From NCBI GenBank assembly GCA_963931865.1, contig OZ007518.1, positions 325,064 through 389,063 on the forward strand: a stretch of 64,000 nucleotides of DNA, read 5' to 3'. Of this stretch, positions 19,801 through 31,700 are shown one piece after another; the stretch's first letter is position 1; each line of letters opens with the position of its first letter. The DNA comes from Axinella damicornis. Taxonomy: Eukaryota > Porifera > Demospongiae > Axinellida > Axinellidae. The notes beneath the pieces were generated by a model. The model had not been told where the DNA came from. It ran no database searches and was given only the letters and a program-made list of their open reading frames with translations. Both the position numbers and the translations under genes were made by a program.

Positions 19801-22800
19801 GCATGCCATGCAGGCGACTATCGGTGTGTGGTCTCCAACTCTGCTGGAAGTAAAATATCACAGAGTGCTAGACTCACTATCGGTAAGCATATTTTAGTTC
19901 TGAATAAAGCATTATATAATTTTGTTACTGAACTATGATGTGGCAAACCCTCCACTAGTCATTCACTTTTAGCTCATTTCCTGTTAACATTACTTATTCT
20001 CATTCATTTGTGCAGCTAAACCTCCCAAGATTACCTCCCAGCCAATGAGCCAGAAAGATATTCTGAAAGGGAGTCCACTTCATTTCATAATCAGAGCCAC
20101 TGGCACAAAGCCGCTGACCTACAAGTGGCAGTGGAAACCAGCTGGGAAGGAGGGTGAGCAGCATGAGTGGCAAGATCTCTCCTGTGACGGTACCACATTC
20201 CAAGAGGTGGAAGGTGGACTGAAGCTCGCTGGTGTCCAGGCATGCCATGCAGGGGACTATCGGTGTGTGGTCTCCAGCTCCACTGGAAGTGAGATCTCAC
20301 TGTGTGCTAGCCTCACTGTCGGTGAGTATAACTGATACAAATAAGCCTGTCTGCACTAACTAAATCGTTCATAATTATTCTGTGGAGCTGTATGTAATCA
20401 AGTACATGTATAGGTCAACTGTAGACTAACCCCATGTCAACAGTTTGCGCGGTTATTAATTACTGGCTGGTTATCTTCTCCTAAACTCACGGTGTGCCTG
20501 TCAATGCTGCATATCAGGAGTACCAGTACATGCCCTTATACAAATAAACAAGTAGCTTCGCTCGCTTTGAATTGCTCGCTAAGCTATTTCTGAGCAATCC
20601 GGGTCATACACTGAGTTGTATGGTAGTTCAGAGGCTCTGTGCCACCTGCATTTCCCAATCAGGCCTGTAGTTGGTTTGTAAGGCTGGAGTGGAGGCTCTG
20701 AGTTATCAACAAAGTGTATAGGCTATAGGAAATTAGAAATTTCCATTGGAATTTCCCCTAGATCATGCTGCAAACACTTTATTATGATTTTGGTAGATAA
20801 CTTACTTTCAGTATTTGCCCCAAAACTGGGGTCCTTTCCTGCCATGTCATCCCTTAAGGTGCATCATTAAGTTCAACATCTTTGATGTGGTCATCTGTCC
20901 CCGGCCCCCTTTCCTGTCAGCATTGGGGGAAACACTGGACACTTTCTGTTAACAGTGCATTCTCATTGTTATATGCAGCTGAACCTCCCAATATTATCCG
21001 CCAGCCAGTGAGTCAGAAGGATATCTTCCAAGGGAGGCCAGTTTCTTTCATAATTAGAGGCACTGGCACAAAGCCGCTGAGCTACCAGTGGCAGTGGAAA
21101 CCAGCTGGGACGGAGGGTGAGCAGCATGAGTGGCAAGATCTGCCCTGCGATGGTACCACATTCCAAGAGGTGGAAGGTGGACTGAAGCTCACTGGTGTCC
21201 TGGCATGCCATGCAGGGGACTATCGGTGTGTGGTCTCCAACTCTGCTGGAAAGGAGATCTCACAGTGTGCTAGTCTCACTGTTAGCATCAGTAAGTATAC
21301 TGTAGTTGAGAATGAAATTATGTGCATGCTTATATTTGCTTGCTCAACTGTTACACTTTCTGTGCCCAGTTCCTGAGCTACGTGACCTTGTGAGAGAGCT
21401 TCAGGGTGTAAACAATTGGATACCCTTTGGCCTCTACCTGGGAATTAAAATCCAGAAATTAAATGCAATTGAGTTGGAGTGTCCAACTATTGAGGGTCGT
21501 CGTATCAAGATGCTAGAACAATGGCAGAACAACGTGATTCCCACATGGTCTGCTGTGGTCCAGGCATTGGTGGGAATAGGGATGCGACGATTGGCTTCTG
21601 AACTAGCACGAAAACATGGTGAGTTTTCTCCATTAATTTTTGCACTGAATTGTAGTTTGCATGTCAGCCTGAGCCTGATGATGAGCTTAGACCTGCATAC
21701 GTATTATGTGTATGCATGAACATTGTGCAAGTGTGTACAATACCGGTGTGGTACTTTCCCCTGTCTCTCGTCTCAGGAATCCCTACTCCAGAGGAGCCAG
21801 ATGATGAAACTGTGTTGGAGCAGCTGAAAAACGTTCCTCACCAAAATGAAGTAAGATGGTGTCAGCTTTAAGCATACTATAGAGCAGAGTTACATAGAGT
21901 ACAGTTCACAATGTCTCTCTTGAATTATTAAGGTAACTGGAGCCAAGCTATGTGAAGATATACGGATGCACAGAGACGATCTTAAACAAGATCACAAAAG
22001 ATTGGTAGATAGTGAAGAGCATCTAAGACAATCACAGGAGTCCAAACGGATAGCGAATGAGAACGCTAAAGAACAATTGGGTGAACTTGAGAAACTACGA
22101 GAAGATGTGCAGAAAATTGCCCAAGAGAAGAGCAGCATTGAAATGGAGCTCAAGTTCAAAGAACGCGAGTGCCAACTGCTGTCTGAAATGAAAGAAGACA
22201 AAGCGTACAACGTGCAGTTTCTACAAAACAAAATAGCCAAGAAGGAGAAAAAGATCAAACGATTGAAAGAGGGACTCGAAAGGATGGAATGCAAACTCCT
22301 GTCTGTCCAGCAAGAAGCCCAGACCCAGCAAGAAGCGCTGTCACAAGCTCGAGCAGAAGTAAGGAAGACGAACGAGGAAGTGAAAGAGCTAGAAAGAGAA
22401 AAGGAGAAACTGACCTGTTCCTACAACATCAAGAAGGAGCAAGTCAGCCACCTGGTGCAGATTGCAGTCGCTCTTACTTATGAGAAAGAAGAAATGAAGG
22501 TACTAATTCAAATACACTGGCCCAGTGCAATGATTCTAAAATCAGTAGCTAATCTACAAAATATCAATAGAATTATTACGTATTCTGAGCTGATGCATGC
22601 ATGATTTTTATGGATGCTGTCACCTATTCCCCGCATCAGTTCGATCACGCAAGATAGCCTATCAGAAAGCTTGTAGCCGGTGGCACTATAACGGTATGGA
22701 TGATTTGCAAACCTTTTTTCCCTGTAGCAACAAATGATCAGTATCAAAGAAGAGTCAGAGCTCAAGTCGCAACAAATCGACACCTGCAATGCCAGCATCC

Positions 22801-23348
22801 ACCAGTTCAGTGAAGAGATCGAAGCATTAACAAGCTCCCTCCAGATGAAGGAAGCTACAGCAGAGCACCTTCAAGTTGCCACTACTCCAGAACAGCTCTT
22901 GGAATCACTCACATTGATGACCCAGATTGCTGAACTTGAACGCAGACTGCAGGATGCTGAGTACCAGAAGCAGCGAGCAGAGTCAGAGAGGGAGGCTGCA
23001 GTGGAAGAGGTGAAGGCCAGGAAGGAGTTTGAAGTACAGCTTCATGCACAACTTGGTAAGCTGTGTGATGAATACGAATTTTAGCAGGTGTACTTCTATA
23101 GCGATTTTGACTGCTTTGCTGGTTTTTGGTCTGTTGTTGATGTAGATGAACCTCCCAAGATCACTGATCATCCTAAAAGCCTCAAAGAAGTCAGTCCGGG
23201 TGAAGCTGTGGCATTCACTGTCCGAGCCACTGGAACAGAACCGTTGAAGTATCAGTGGCAGTGGAAGCCAGCTGAGGAGGGAGATGGGAGTGAGGAGTGG
23301 CTACCATGTGACGTGGAGGAGCCTACGTTAACCATTCCTATTGTGTAG
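16861..23348 (+). CDS. Eight-Ig - death domain - coiled coil protein, copy B (truncated by nonsense codon)
   Basis: Ig exons: 16,910-17,224; 17,363-17,668; 17,775-18,080; 18,481-18,777; 18,894-19,199; 19,586-19,882; 20,016-20,321; 20,979-21,290. All are phase 1-1 and 297-315 nt, each with a W in YQWQWKP/YKWQWKP and the YRCVVSNSAG motif. Then come the death domain 21,370-21,618, a linker exon 21,777-21,850, coiled coils 21,933-22,499 and 22,728-23,055, and a last Ig exon from 23,146. In that exon CAG of copy A is TAG (23,346-23,348), so the frame stops mid-domain and the kelch domain is cut off. An ATG at 16,861 gives a hydrophobic leader (VIIAHFLLTFVYTA), but the same bases are also a good intron 3' end, so the start is unsettled. 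The Ig domains resemble those of MALT1; the role is inferred. Confidence 0.75.
17775..19882 (+). repeat. Internal duplication of an Ig exon pair
   Basis: Ig exons 3-4 with their intron (17,775-18,777) are repeated as Ig exons 5-6 (18,894-19,882). The introns share a long unique stretch (for example about 18,152-18,430 and 19,242-19,520, beginning TATGGATCTATAACCAAGC). The pair was duplicated as a unit about 1.1 kb long. Ig 4 and 6 form one subtype (99 codons) and Ig 3 and 5 another (102 codons). Confidence 0.88.
20322..20978. other. Intron between Ig 7 and Ig 8
   Basis: A 657-bp intron, the longest in the Ig array. Nothing coding is seen. It lies just upstream of the left edge of the visible duplicated unit (21,129). 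Confidence 0.6.
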
Positions 23349-24536
23349 AAGTCAGACAAAGGGCAGTACCGCTGTGTTGTCTATAACCATGCTGGTAGAC
23401 AGATCTCTAAACCAGCTGAACTTGAGGTTAGCCATGCTGTAAATCTTTGAGAATCAGCTTAAGCTGCGGAAATGCAGACGGCATGTGTTGAAGTACTTCT
23501 ATCGTAGCCTCGCGAGACTAGACTAGCTACTTCGATCATACATATATTGTGCAGCGAGCTGCTCGCTTAGTTCCGCCCGATTTCCGGTTAGCCTGCTTAC
23601 GCGCATGCGATATGCACGCGCAGTACGAAAGCTCGGCGCTATTTGTGCAGCTGTGTTGCGTAGCTACGTTGAGAAGCTGTAGGTCAGCAGTAGTAGTAGC
23701 GTGAGTAGCTCACTGTGGCTACCTGTTTAGACTTGTGTAGCTTTTCTATTGCTAGTAGAGTAGAGAATTGCCTGAGGGCTATTTGCTAGGAAAAGAAAAG
23801 GTGAGTCCAAGCTTCTGTTAGTATGCAGTCCTAGCTAGTTGGATGGCTCCATGTACAGCTGCCCCAAAAAGTGTCTTGCCTGCATAAATTGAGATTGACC
23901 AGTGCTATTCTACTGTTAGGCAAAGTTATTTTACGAACCCCCCGTGCTAAAATCACCGAAAATTGCTTCTTGTCTTTAGTTTCAGAAGTTTGAAAAACGT
24001 TTTTTTGAGAAAAATGAGAAATGCTATTTATCTGGAGCTATAACCAACTATCCTGGGAACCCATACTATCAAAAGCAGCAGAATACAGTAGACCACACCT
24101 ACTGGCGTCCTTTATTGATGAGCTCTTGGGCGCTTACTGCTCTTTACTCACAGTAAAGCCCTGGTAGGCATGGTCTTACTTTTATCAAGAGTGTATGAAC
24201 CTGCTGGAGGTGGCGAGGGCATGCAGTACTGTTTGTAGAGAATGCAAATTGGTGTACTGGTGCCAGTAAAACTCCATTTGAACAGTATTCCGCTGCCTGT
24301 GACCCTCTCCCCACTGGTTCAATACACTCTTGGTATTACCATAGAAAATATAGGCACAGGATTTCTGTGTGTATATAATCTATGCCGCTACATAATTAAT
24401 GCCAGTAGCTATTACATGCCCCACATTAATTAGAAAATGCTGCCCTAAAAGTGAAAGTACTCGCTGGCTGATAAATTTCTACTAAATACCCACTTTACGA
24501 CACCCATTACGAGTGGTAAATTCCTCTGTATTCCAG

Positions 24537-25475
24537 ACGCGCCCCCGGAGAGAGCTACGAACACCTCTCAAATTGAGGTGGCGGAAGGGAAGAGACATGT
24601 TGTGGGGAATGAGGGAGTACCCGAAGACAGTCCAACTCCACACCACTCTCTACGTGGGAGGAGGCAGTGTCAGTGCCAGTGACAGTGTCAGTGAGTGTAC
24701 TGTACTACAGTATGAGTGCACTACTGACAGCTGGAGCAAGCTACCAGAATATCAATACTACTGGTTTGGGATGTCCCTCATCAATGGCCGCCACCTCACT
24801 CTGGTGGGCGGTTGGGACAGACGCACTCTCAAGGTGACCAACAAGCTCGGAGTGTGGGATCCGTCCTCACAGCAATGGACGCAGCCATACCCACCCATGA
24901 TTACACCTCGTAGCAGCCCAGAAGTAGCCACCTACAACAACTACCTACTGGCGGCAGGTGGGAGTGATGGCTACAGGCAGCTAGCCACAGTGGAGGTACT
25001 GCACGTTGGGGCTAGTGAGCAATGGCTGACCGCCACACAGCTACCCGTACCGTGTCAACTCAAGACGTCAGCCATCTTACACGACAACTGGTACGTCATC
25101 ACTGACAGTAAACAAGTCATGTATACCTCCCTCCCTGAACTCTGTACCACCCCACAAACTGTTACCATGTCCGCCACTAACACGACACCCGCACAATGGC
25201 GTCGTCTTCGTGACGCACCGCTGGAAGACTCTACCACCATTGCCCTCCACGGATCACTACTGACCGTGGGGGGTCGCCATGGCAACACTGCCAGCACAGC
25301 CATCCATCTCTATCACCCGGAAACAGACGAATGGACGAAGGTTGGGGAGGTACCTACACCACGATACGATTGCTCAGTTGCTCTACTACCGAGCGGTGAA
25401 TTCCTGGTTTCAGGAGGAGGCCATCAGCAAGACAGACTCACTACTCTCGTCGACATAGCTACTATAGTGGATTGA
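24537..25475 (+). CDS. Kelch propeller exon, copy B
   Basis: Terminal exon preceded by an acceptor (ATTCCAG) and ending in TGA, 312 codons, fully open. It encodes a kelch beta-propeller with GG doublets and W residues in each blade. In the ancestral arrangement it is joined in phase 0 to the Ig exon ending at 23,426, but the TAG at 23,346 blocks that. It could be expressed from the putative internal first exon ending at 23,800. Relative to copy A the changes cluster just after GG and after TPR/YQY motifs, with a 1-codon net indel in the first loop. Confidence 0.75.
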   Translation, partial: TRPRRELRTPLKLRWRKGRDMLWGMREYPKTVQLHTTLYVGGGSVSASDSVSECTVLQYECTTDSWSKLPEYQYYWFGMSLINGRHLTLVGGWDRRTLKVTNKLGVWDPSSQQWTQPYPPMITPRSSPEVATYNNYLLAAGGSDGYRQLATVEVLHVGASEQWLTATQLPVPCQLKTSAILHDNWYVITDSKQVMYTSLPELCTTPQTVTMSATNTTPAQWRRLRDAPLEDSTTIALHGSLLTVGGRHGNTASTAIHLYHPETDEWTKVGEVPTPRYDCSVALLPSGEFLVSGGGHQQDRLTTLVDIATIVD

Positions 25476-26667
25476 CATTTTGTTGCACTGTCTCGTTCCC
25501 AGGTCACAGTAGTTGACCGGGAACGAGGTTTGTTTTAATAATCTTTTGCACTCTGACCTTTGTGATCGAGCATGCGCGTACGCGCGTGGAGCTGGTGGGA
25601 GGGAGGTAGTCTTCTTGGTCTTCCAGACTGGCCCTGATAACCCGTGGCTGGCAAGGCTGTATGCCAAGTCAGTGCCCCACCCACATGCCTCTGTGATAGA
25701 GCAGGAGGTGTTCCAATCTGGCATCATCCCCTCGGACACTGACTTGGGATCATGGACACATCCCCGGGATTGAGACCGCCTACTTTGTGAATGGATACGC
25801 GTACAATACAGAGTGAGTGAATCCATGCAGGAGTACTATGCTACCAGACTACCAAGGATGCTGCAAGGATGTTCTAATGTGTTTCACACTATGCTATGGC
25901 CAAGTTTTATCTTAAGTGTTCCTTTACCCATCCTCCCCTTATGATAGCAACAGTAATCATGGTCATGCAGTTCCATTTCGAGATGATCTAGTGAAGACAC
26001 TATGGCTGCATTCATGTATCTAGCTACGTAGGTTGCTGATCATGAGTTGTACAAGGGTTATCACGATGACCTAAGGTACTTCTAGTCTATATGGTACTTC
26101 ATGGATGTTGTGTAGGCTTTCACCAATGGTTATTAGTCTAGCAGTAGTACTCCCTTGGGGCGTGTGGTCTAACCCTACACAACTATGCAATAAGATTTCA
26201 CCGTGAACTTACTTCACTTGTATATAGTCTACTTGCAATACCGAGTCTTCCTTAAGCTTCACCCTTGAGAGACCAGCCTAGGCACACACACACATGTGCG
26301 CACACACACACACACACACACATGTGCGCACACACATATGCGCACATGCACACACACCTACACACACACACATACACATACAATACAGGATCGTCTTCAG
26401 CTTTCAGTTCTTCGGGAATATTTCAAGCTCAAGCCGCATATTAAGTGCAAAGGTAGACCTAAGCACTCTTCTAAGTTGTGGCCTTCAAAGAACACCAAGG
26501 CTAAAAGAAACAGAAAAGAGCTTCTTGCCCCGTGTCCTTGTGCATGCATGCCCACAGTCATGCTGCACAACTGCTGCTTTGCTGCTCTTGCTCACATGCA
26601 TGCTGCACAACTGCTTCACGAATACAGCACAGTTGCTTTGCTGCTTTGGGGTAAGCTTCATACGTAC
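25476..26667. other. Intergenic, copy B: fold-back element and CA repeat
   Basis: Contains a fold-back element (about 25,492-25,530, CTCGTTCCCAGG ... GGGAACGAG, also in copy A at 4,390-4,428), the empty sites of the copy-A insertions, and a (CA)n tract at about 26,283-26,385. The open stretch with KCKGRPKHSSKLWPSK is kept (about 26,390-26,530). No gene is called. Confidence 0.5.
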
Positions 26668-26854
26668 CATCTTGTCCGCAGATCTCACAGGGTTTTGACT
26701 GGTTGGGTTTGAACTCCTCTCTCAAGATCGTGAAGTGGGGCTCATGGGTGGCAAGTCCGAGCATGATGAGGTCAGTGTCGGCACCGTAGAGGCAGTGGTG
26801 CGTGTTAGCGTCGTGGTCCGGGGTGCCACGCTGCCGGCGAATGTAGTCCATTAC
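26668..26854 (-). pseudogene. XRN2 exon fragment, copy B
   Basis: 187 nt with acceptor and donor as in copy A. It encodes [19 protein letters not shown] and [18 protein letters not shown], closer to the XRN2 consensus than copy A. The Asp residues of the DTDLIMLGL motif, part of the XRN active-site region, are present. No other XRN2 exon is nearby, so it is an isolated exon, probably a pseudogene fragment or exon-shuffling relic. Confidence 0.75.
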
Positions 26855-26959
26855 CTTGAGGAGGAGGAGGATGAGGGAGGGAGCTATTTCTATGCTGATT
26901 TGACTCGATCTATAGATATGCTTGCTGTGTCAAATATTTTTGCTCTGTTGTTGATCCAG

Positions 26960-28227
26960 ATGAACCTCCCAAGATCACTAGCCATCCTAAAAGAAGTCAG
27001 TCCGGGCGAAGCTGTGGCATTCACTGTCCGAGCCACTGGAACAGAACCTTTGAGCTATCAGTGGCAGTGGAAGCCAGCTGAGGAGGGAGATGGGAGTGAG
27101 GAGTGGAAACCGTGTGATGCGGAGGAGGCTACATTAACCATTCCTAGTGTGCTGAAGTCAGATGAAGGGCAGTACCGCTGTGTTGTCTATAACCATGCTG
27201 GTAGACAGATCACCAAACCAGCTAAGCTTGAGGTTAGGGATCATTCTGAAAGCAATTACCGGTAATGCAAAATAGTAAATTGTTGAGGCTCTAATTCCAA
27301 GTGCACCTGCTTCTATACCGAGATGAAGAGGAGTTGTGAACATGGGACAAACTTTGGAGTAATAAGCCGTGTAGCAAGAGTGGGCTACACCTGAACTTCA
27401 CAGTGAATGGAATGCGAGAGTATGTATTGGCAACTTTAGCACTGCAACAGTTTTATTCACTACAAACGGCAATTGGCTTTTCGAATCCAAGTAGAAATTG
27501 CCATCAGTGTTGAGTTGTTTGCAAATTCTCTTGCGACGATTGTTGCCTCGATCTGGAGTCAGTAACCATGTATAATGCATGCAGTATAATCTATGCCACT
27601 AGTTACATAGTATACCTGATGCTATTACGTGATTGTAGCTATTGATTAGAAAGTGCTGCACACTAAATGTCAAAGTACTCAGTAGCTGATCAATTTGTAC
27701 TAAACACTTCATGACACCCATTTCTATTCCAGACATGGCCCCAGAGTGAGCTAGCCACAGTGGAGGTACTGGACATTGGAGCTAGTAAGCAATGGCTGAC
27801 CGCCACCCGTACCGTGTGCCTACAAGACGTCAGCCATCTTGCATGACAACTGGTACATCATCACTAACTTTCAAGAAGTCATGTATACCTGTGAACTCTG
27901 TTCTACCCCACAAACTGTTACCATGTCCGCCACTAACACGACACCTGCGCAATGGCGTCGTCTCCCTGATGCACCGCTGGAAGACTCTCCCGCCATTGCC
28001 CTCCATGGATCACTACTGATCGTGGGGGGTCACCATGACTACACTGCCAGCACAGCCATCCATCTCTATCACCCAGAAACTAACGCATAGACCAAGGTTG
28101 GGAACTTACCTACACCACGATACTATTGCTCAGCTCTACTACCGAGCGGTGAATTCCTGGTTTCAGGAGGACTCAATCAATACCACACTCCCTAATCTCG
28201 TCGACATAGCCATTATAATGGATTGAC
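26960..28227 (+). pseudogene. Decayed Ig/kelch gene fragment, copy B
   Basis: The Ig-like segment 26,960-27,232 carries the same 8-bp deletion as copy A but keeps an open frame further in (EATLTIPSVLKSDEGQYR). The kelch half (about 27,733-28,227) is broken by stops and frameshifts. It is the same relic as 6,235-7,470, less decayed in the Ig part. Confidence 0.75.
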
Positions 28228-28621
28228 AGTTTTTTTGACTAACAACAGGAACAAAAAAAATTAATGAACATTAGCTACCCTTTTTCATGCCGCGGTTCCG
28301 AACCAACCATGTCTCCATAATTATGCGCATATGCACGGCTGTGATTTTGTTGTCATTTGTTGAGCATGCACGCTGAACAAATGCTGACATTTACATTCTA
28401 CTAATGACTCTACTAAGTTTTACTTTGCATGCATGCATGCAGGGTGGTAAAAGTTGTAGAATGTAAAATGAGCTCCAGTTCATGAGTGTACTGCTCTATA
28501 TAGTTCATAATATTATAAACTGATCGCTAGCTTGCGTGCACACACAACACAGTATAAATGTATGAATATAAACTGAACTGCAGCATGTTTCATATAAGAA
28601 TGCTGCTACACGTACTGTGCG

Positions 28622-28728
28622 CTAGCCACTGGGACCCAGTGCTTTTGCTAAAGTTTCACTAAGGTTCTCTAGAGGTGTGGTAGCAGAGCCTCGCTTGGCT
28701 GGCTTTTCCTGTGAGTGTATGTGCGCGT

Positions 28729-28764
<36 letters not shown>

Positions 28765-31700
28765 ATGTGTGTGGGTGGAAGTGACAGCTGCAATTTCAAC
28801 ATTGAAAGTTTACTGGTCACACTCACTTGTGAATGGTGGGACTTCCATCCAATGAAGTACAGCAGCTGAAATGTTGCCGGGACACTTCCATCTTCACATC
28901 CATACATCTCTGAACATGGAAAGAATCATTGTAGCTAGTTAGGTTACTTATACTAGCATCGGTATTGGTGCCAATCAGTATCTGTTACTTGATTGTGGCC
29001 AGTTCCAATACCTGAAACTAAGAATCAAAATGTTGTTACTGTTGAATAAAAATGTACAGTTGTTGAATTTTGATTACTAAATCCGTTCTGCAGCTACACT
29101 TAAAAATAAACTTTTCGTGGGATGCTTGTCCCTACATCTGTAGTATTAGTACTGGCCAGTACTTAAGAGGTTGATGTACCGTCATCTGTAGTATCGGCAA
29201 ACTAACATTGGTGTGCACTTACTAGAATGGACTACAAAATTAAGGAGTGGCCTCCCAATACCTCTGTATAAGGCAGCTGCAGCTTGTATCGTACTCCTCC
29301 TGATGTAGTTCCTACGGTTCCATGAGCAGTTGCTCTCACCCATTCCTGTGGCATGACATCACTGTGACATCATGGCATTACATCACTGTGACATCATTTC
29401 ATTGCTGTAATACACTACAGTAACAGCAACCTTTCAGATCTTGCATCAGCTCAAACATTGACGGATAGTTGACCTGAATTTCATCCACATCCTGCGGGAT
29501 CGGGACAGAACAAGACTACATGCTGACGCATGTGAAAAGCATGTGATCACCAACTATCTAAGATGGGAGTGTCATGTGAGGATCATGTGACCCAAGTGGC
29601 TATTCAACTTCAAGTGAGGATCATGTGACCCTAGTGGCTAGTCATGTGAGGATCATGTGACCCAAGTGGCTATTCAAGTGAGGATCATGTTACCCAAGTG
29701 GCTATTCAAGTGAGGATCATGTGACCATAGTGGCTAGTCATGTGAGGATCATGTGACCCAAGGAGGCCAGTTACGTGAAATCTAGAGTGGATTTCACATG
29801 ACCAGGAGGATCATGTAAACATTACAAACTTACGAGAGTTGTCAGAGTGTAGCCGGCCCTTGAAAGCAAGCTACCCACATCTCGTAGCTCTGTGAAGGGT
29901 GAGACATGGGGAGCAAAGCCCTTCAGAGGAAGAGAGAGAGCTCAGAGAGAGGTGAAGGAGGAAGTAAAAGAGAGGGAGGTAAGAGGGAAACCTCACACAG
30001 AGCAAGAAATACTACATCACACTACAGATGCTCTGCCTCTTGCAGGCACAAACAGAATTTTTCTGTGAATTTGATTTCTGCTCTCAACATTCTTGCACTG
30101 GGAGCCTACTCCTTCCAATCTCTAATTTAGCTGCTCACCCCTTCCCTCTCCAGCTCCACCAGCTGCAGAGCACATCTCAACTCAAAGAGAGTTTCTCCAG
30201 CGAACATCGCACCAATCAGAGGGCAATCAGGCTTCAGCACTCTGTGGATCTGGGGACGGAGGGAAGGGCTCAATTAATATGCTTAGGAGAACATGGCATC
30301 ACTCGAACGTTACCTCCTTCAGTGCTTGTGGGAGATCATTGACCCAGTGCAAACTGGAAGATCAATGACAACATGCTCATAGTACAGTGGCAGTACACCC
30401 AACACCGATACACACATACCTCAAACTACTGATGGCCAGGTCAAATGAGTTGTCCTGGAACGGGAGGAACTCTTCATCTGCTACTAACTTGTACGTGGGG
30501 ACTCCAGGGACTGAACGGCTGCTCATCTGTAATGGAGAAGCATGCTTTGGTGGGCATGGCTCCAAGTTGCTGCACCAGGGAGCCACGCCCATCTTATCAC
30601 AAATAGGTCCATCACCGTCCGAACTGTAGGAACTCACCACTGTCTTCTCGGCCATGTCAAGCTGGTACAGTGCTCCTATCAGATCATCTGACATGAGGTT
30701 GGCAATGTGGCCCCGCCCACACCCCACATCCAGAGTGAGGGAGAAGTGACGGGATATGTCCGACACACGGTCCACAATGTGAGAAGCAACCTTCAGAGTT
30801 GAGACAAGTTGTGACATTCAACATTTTCACATAGTTGACATCATCTCTGAATATCTCTGAATATCTCCAGATGTTGCTCAGCTATCAAAACAGAGCTACG
30901 GTGAGCAGTATTTCAGAAAAGAACACAAGGGAAATTGAATAGTGTGCAGCAGTGTGCCATTTGGGGGGTCTGGGTTTGAAATCTCTAAGGGGGGCGAATG
31001 CCATCCCCCCAAAAAAGAAACCCTGGCACAAAGACTGATTGTGCTGCCAACCACAAGAACATAATCAAACTATCTCTATATCATCCACAGGAGCTTAAGA
31101 GCACTGTGGCGATCCCATAAGCTCCAGTCCTACACACCTACAGCAAGTTTCCTGGCAGCTGGCAGCTCACAAATGTCCCATAAGCTCCTGTCATGCACAG
31201 CTGCAGCAAGCCTCCCGGCAGCTCACAAACGTCCCAGCTGCAGCAAGCCTCCCGGCAGCTGGCAGCTCACAAAGCACACTATTGTACTCATGATTCATGA
31301 AAACATTATTTTGTTACCCAAAGCATGAAAGTGGAAGTTTTAGCTTTGCATTTTAATTCTAATGAAAGGGCTTACTTATACTTAAAGTATGTATTTCCTG
31401 CCAGACCATGCAATATCTGTATGTTTTATTGGTCCGGCAGGAAGTAGGGAAATGATTAGGGTAAGTGTATACCTGAGAAGTGTGGTCCTCAACATAATTT
31501 CCATCCACTGTGGAGGAGGATTGCGTTCGAGAACTCACTACAATGCGAGTCCTTCTCGTGCAGGACACCAGCCATTCATAATTTTGGATTCCCTCCCACA
31601 GAAAATAGAAACAGTGCTCCCAGCCTCTGCCATGCTAGCACCCCCACACATTATACACCTCATAGACAATAGATCTGCACAGTGGACTACCTCATCTCTG

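Larger units (their letters stand above)
21129..29847. repeat. Segmental duplication, copy B
   Basis: Partner of 1-9,032. Positions 21,129-22,800 differ from copy A at a single base (copy A 574), whereas later parts differ at several percent and carry indels and mobile insertions. The right limit is inside NDUFAF5 exon 29,834-29,920. Confidence 0.9.

Noticed and set aside
1..29847. The two copies as uncollapsed haplotypes of a single locus
   Set aside because: They lie on one scaffold separated by 12 kb of different genes, copy A carries only the tail of NDUFAF5, and shared older pseudogenes have diverged. A read-depth check would still be wise.
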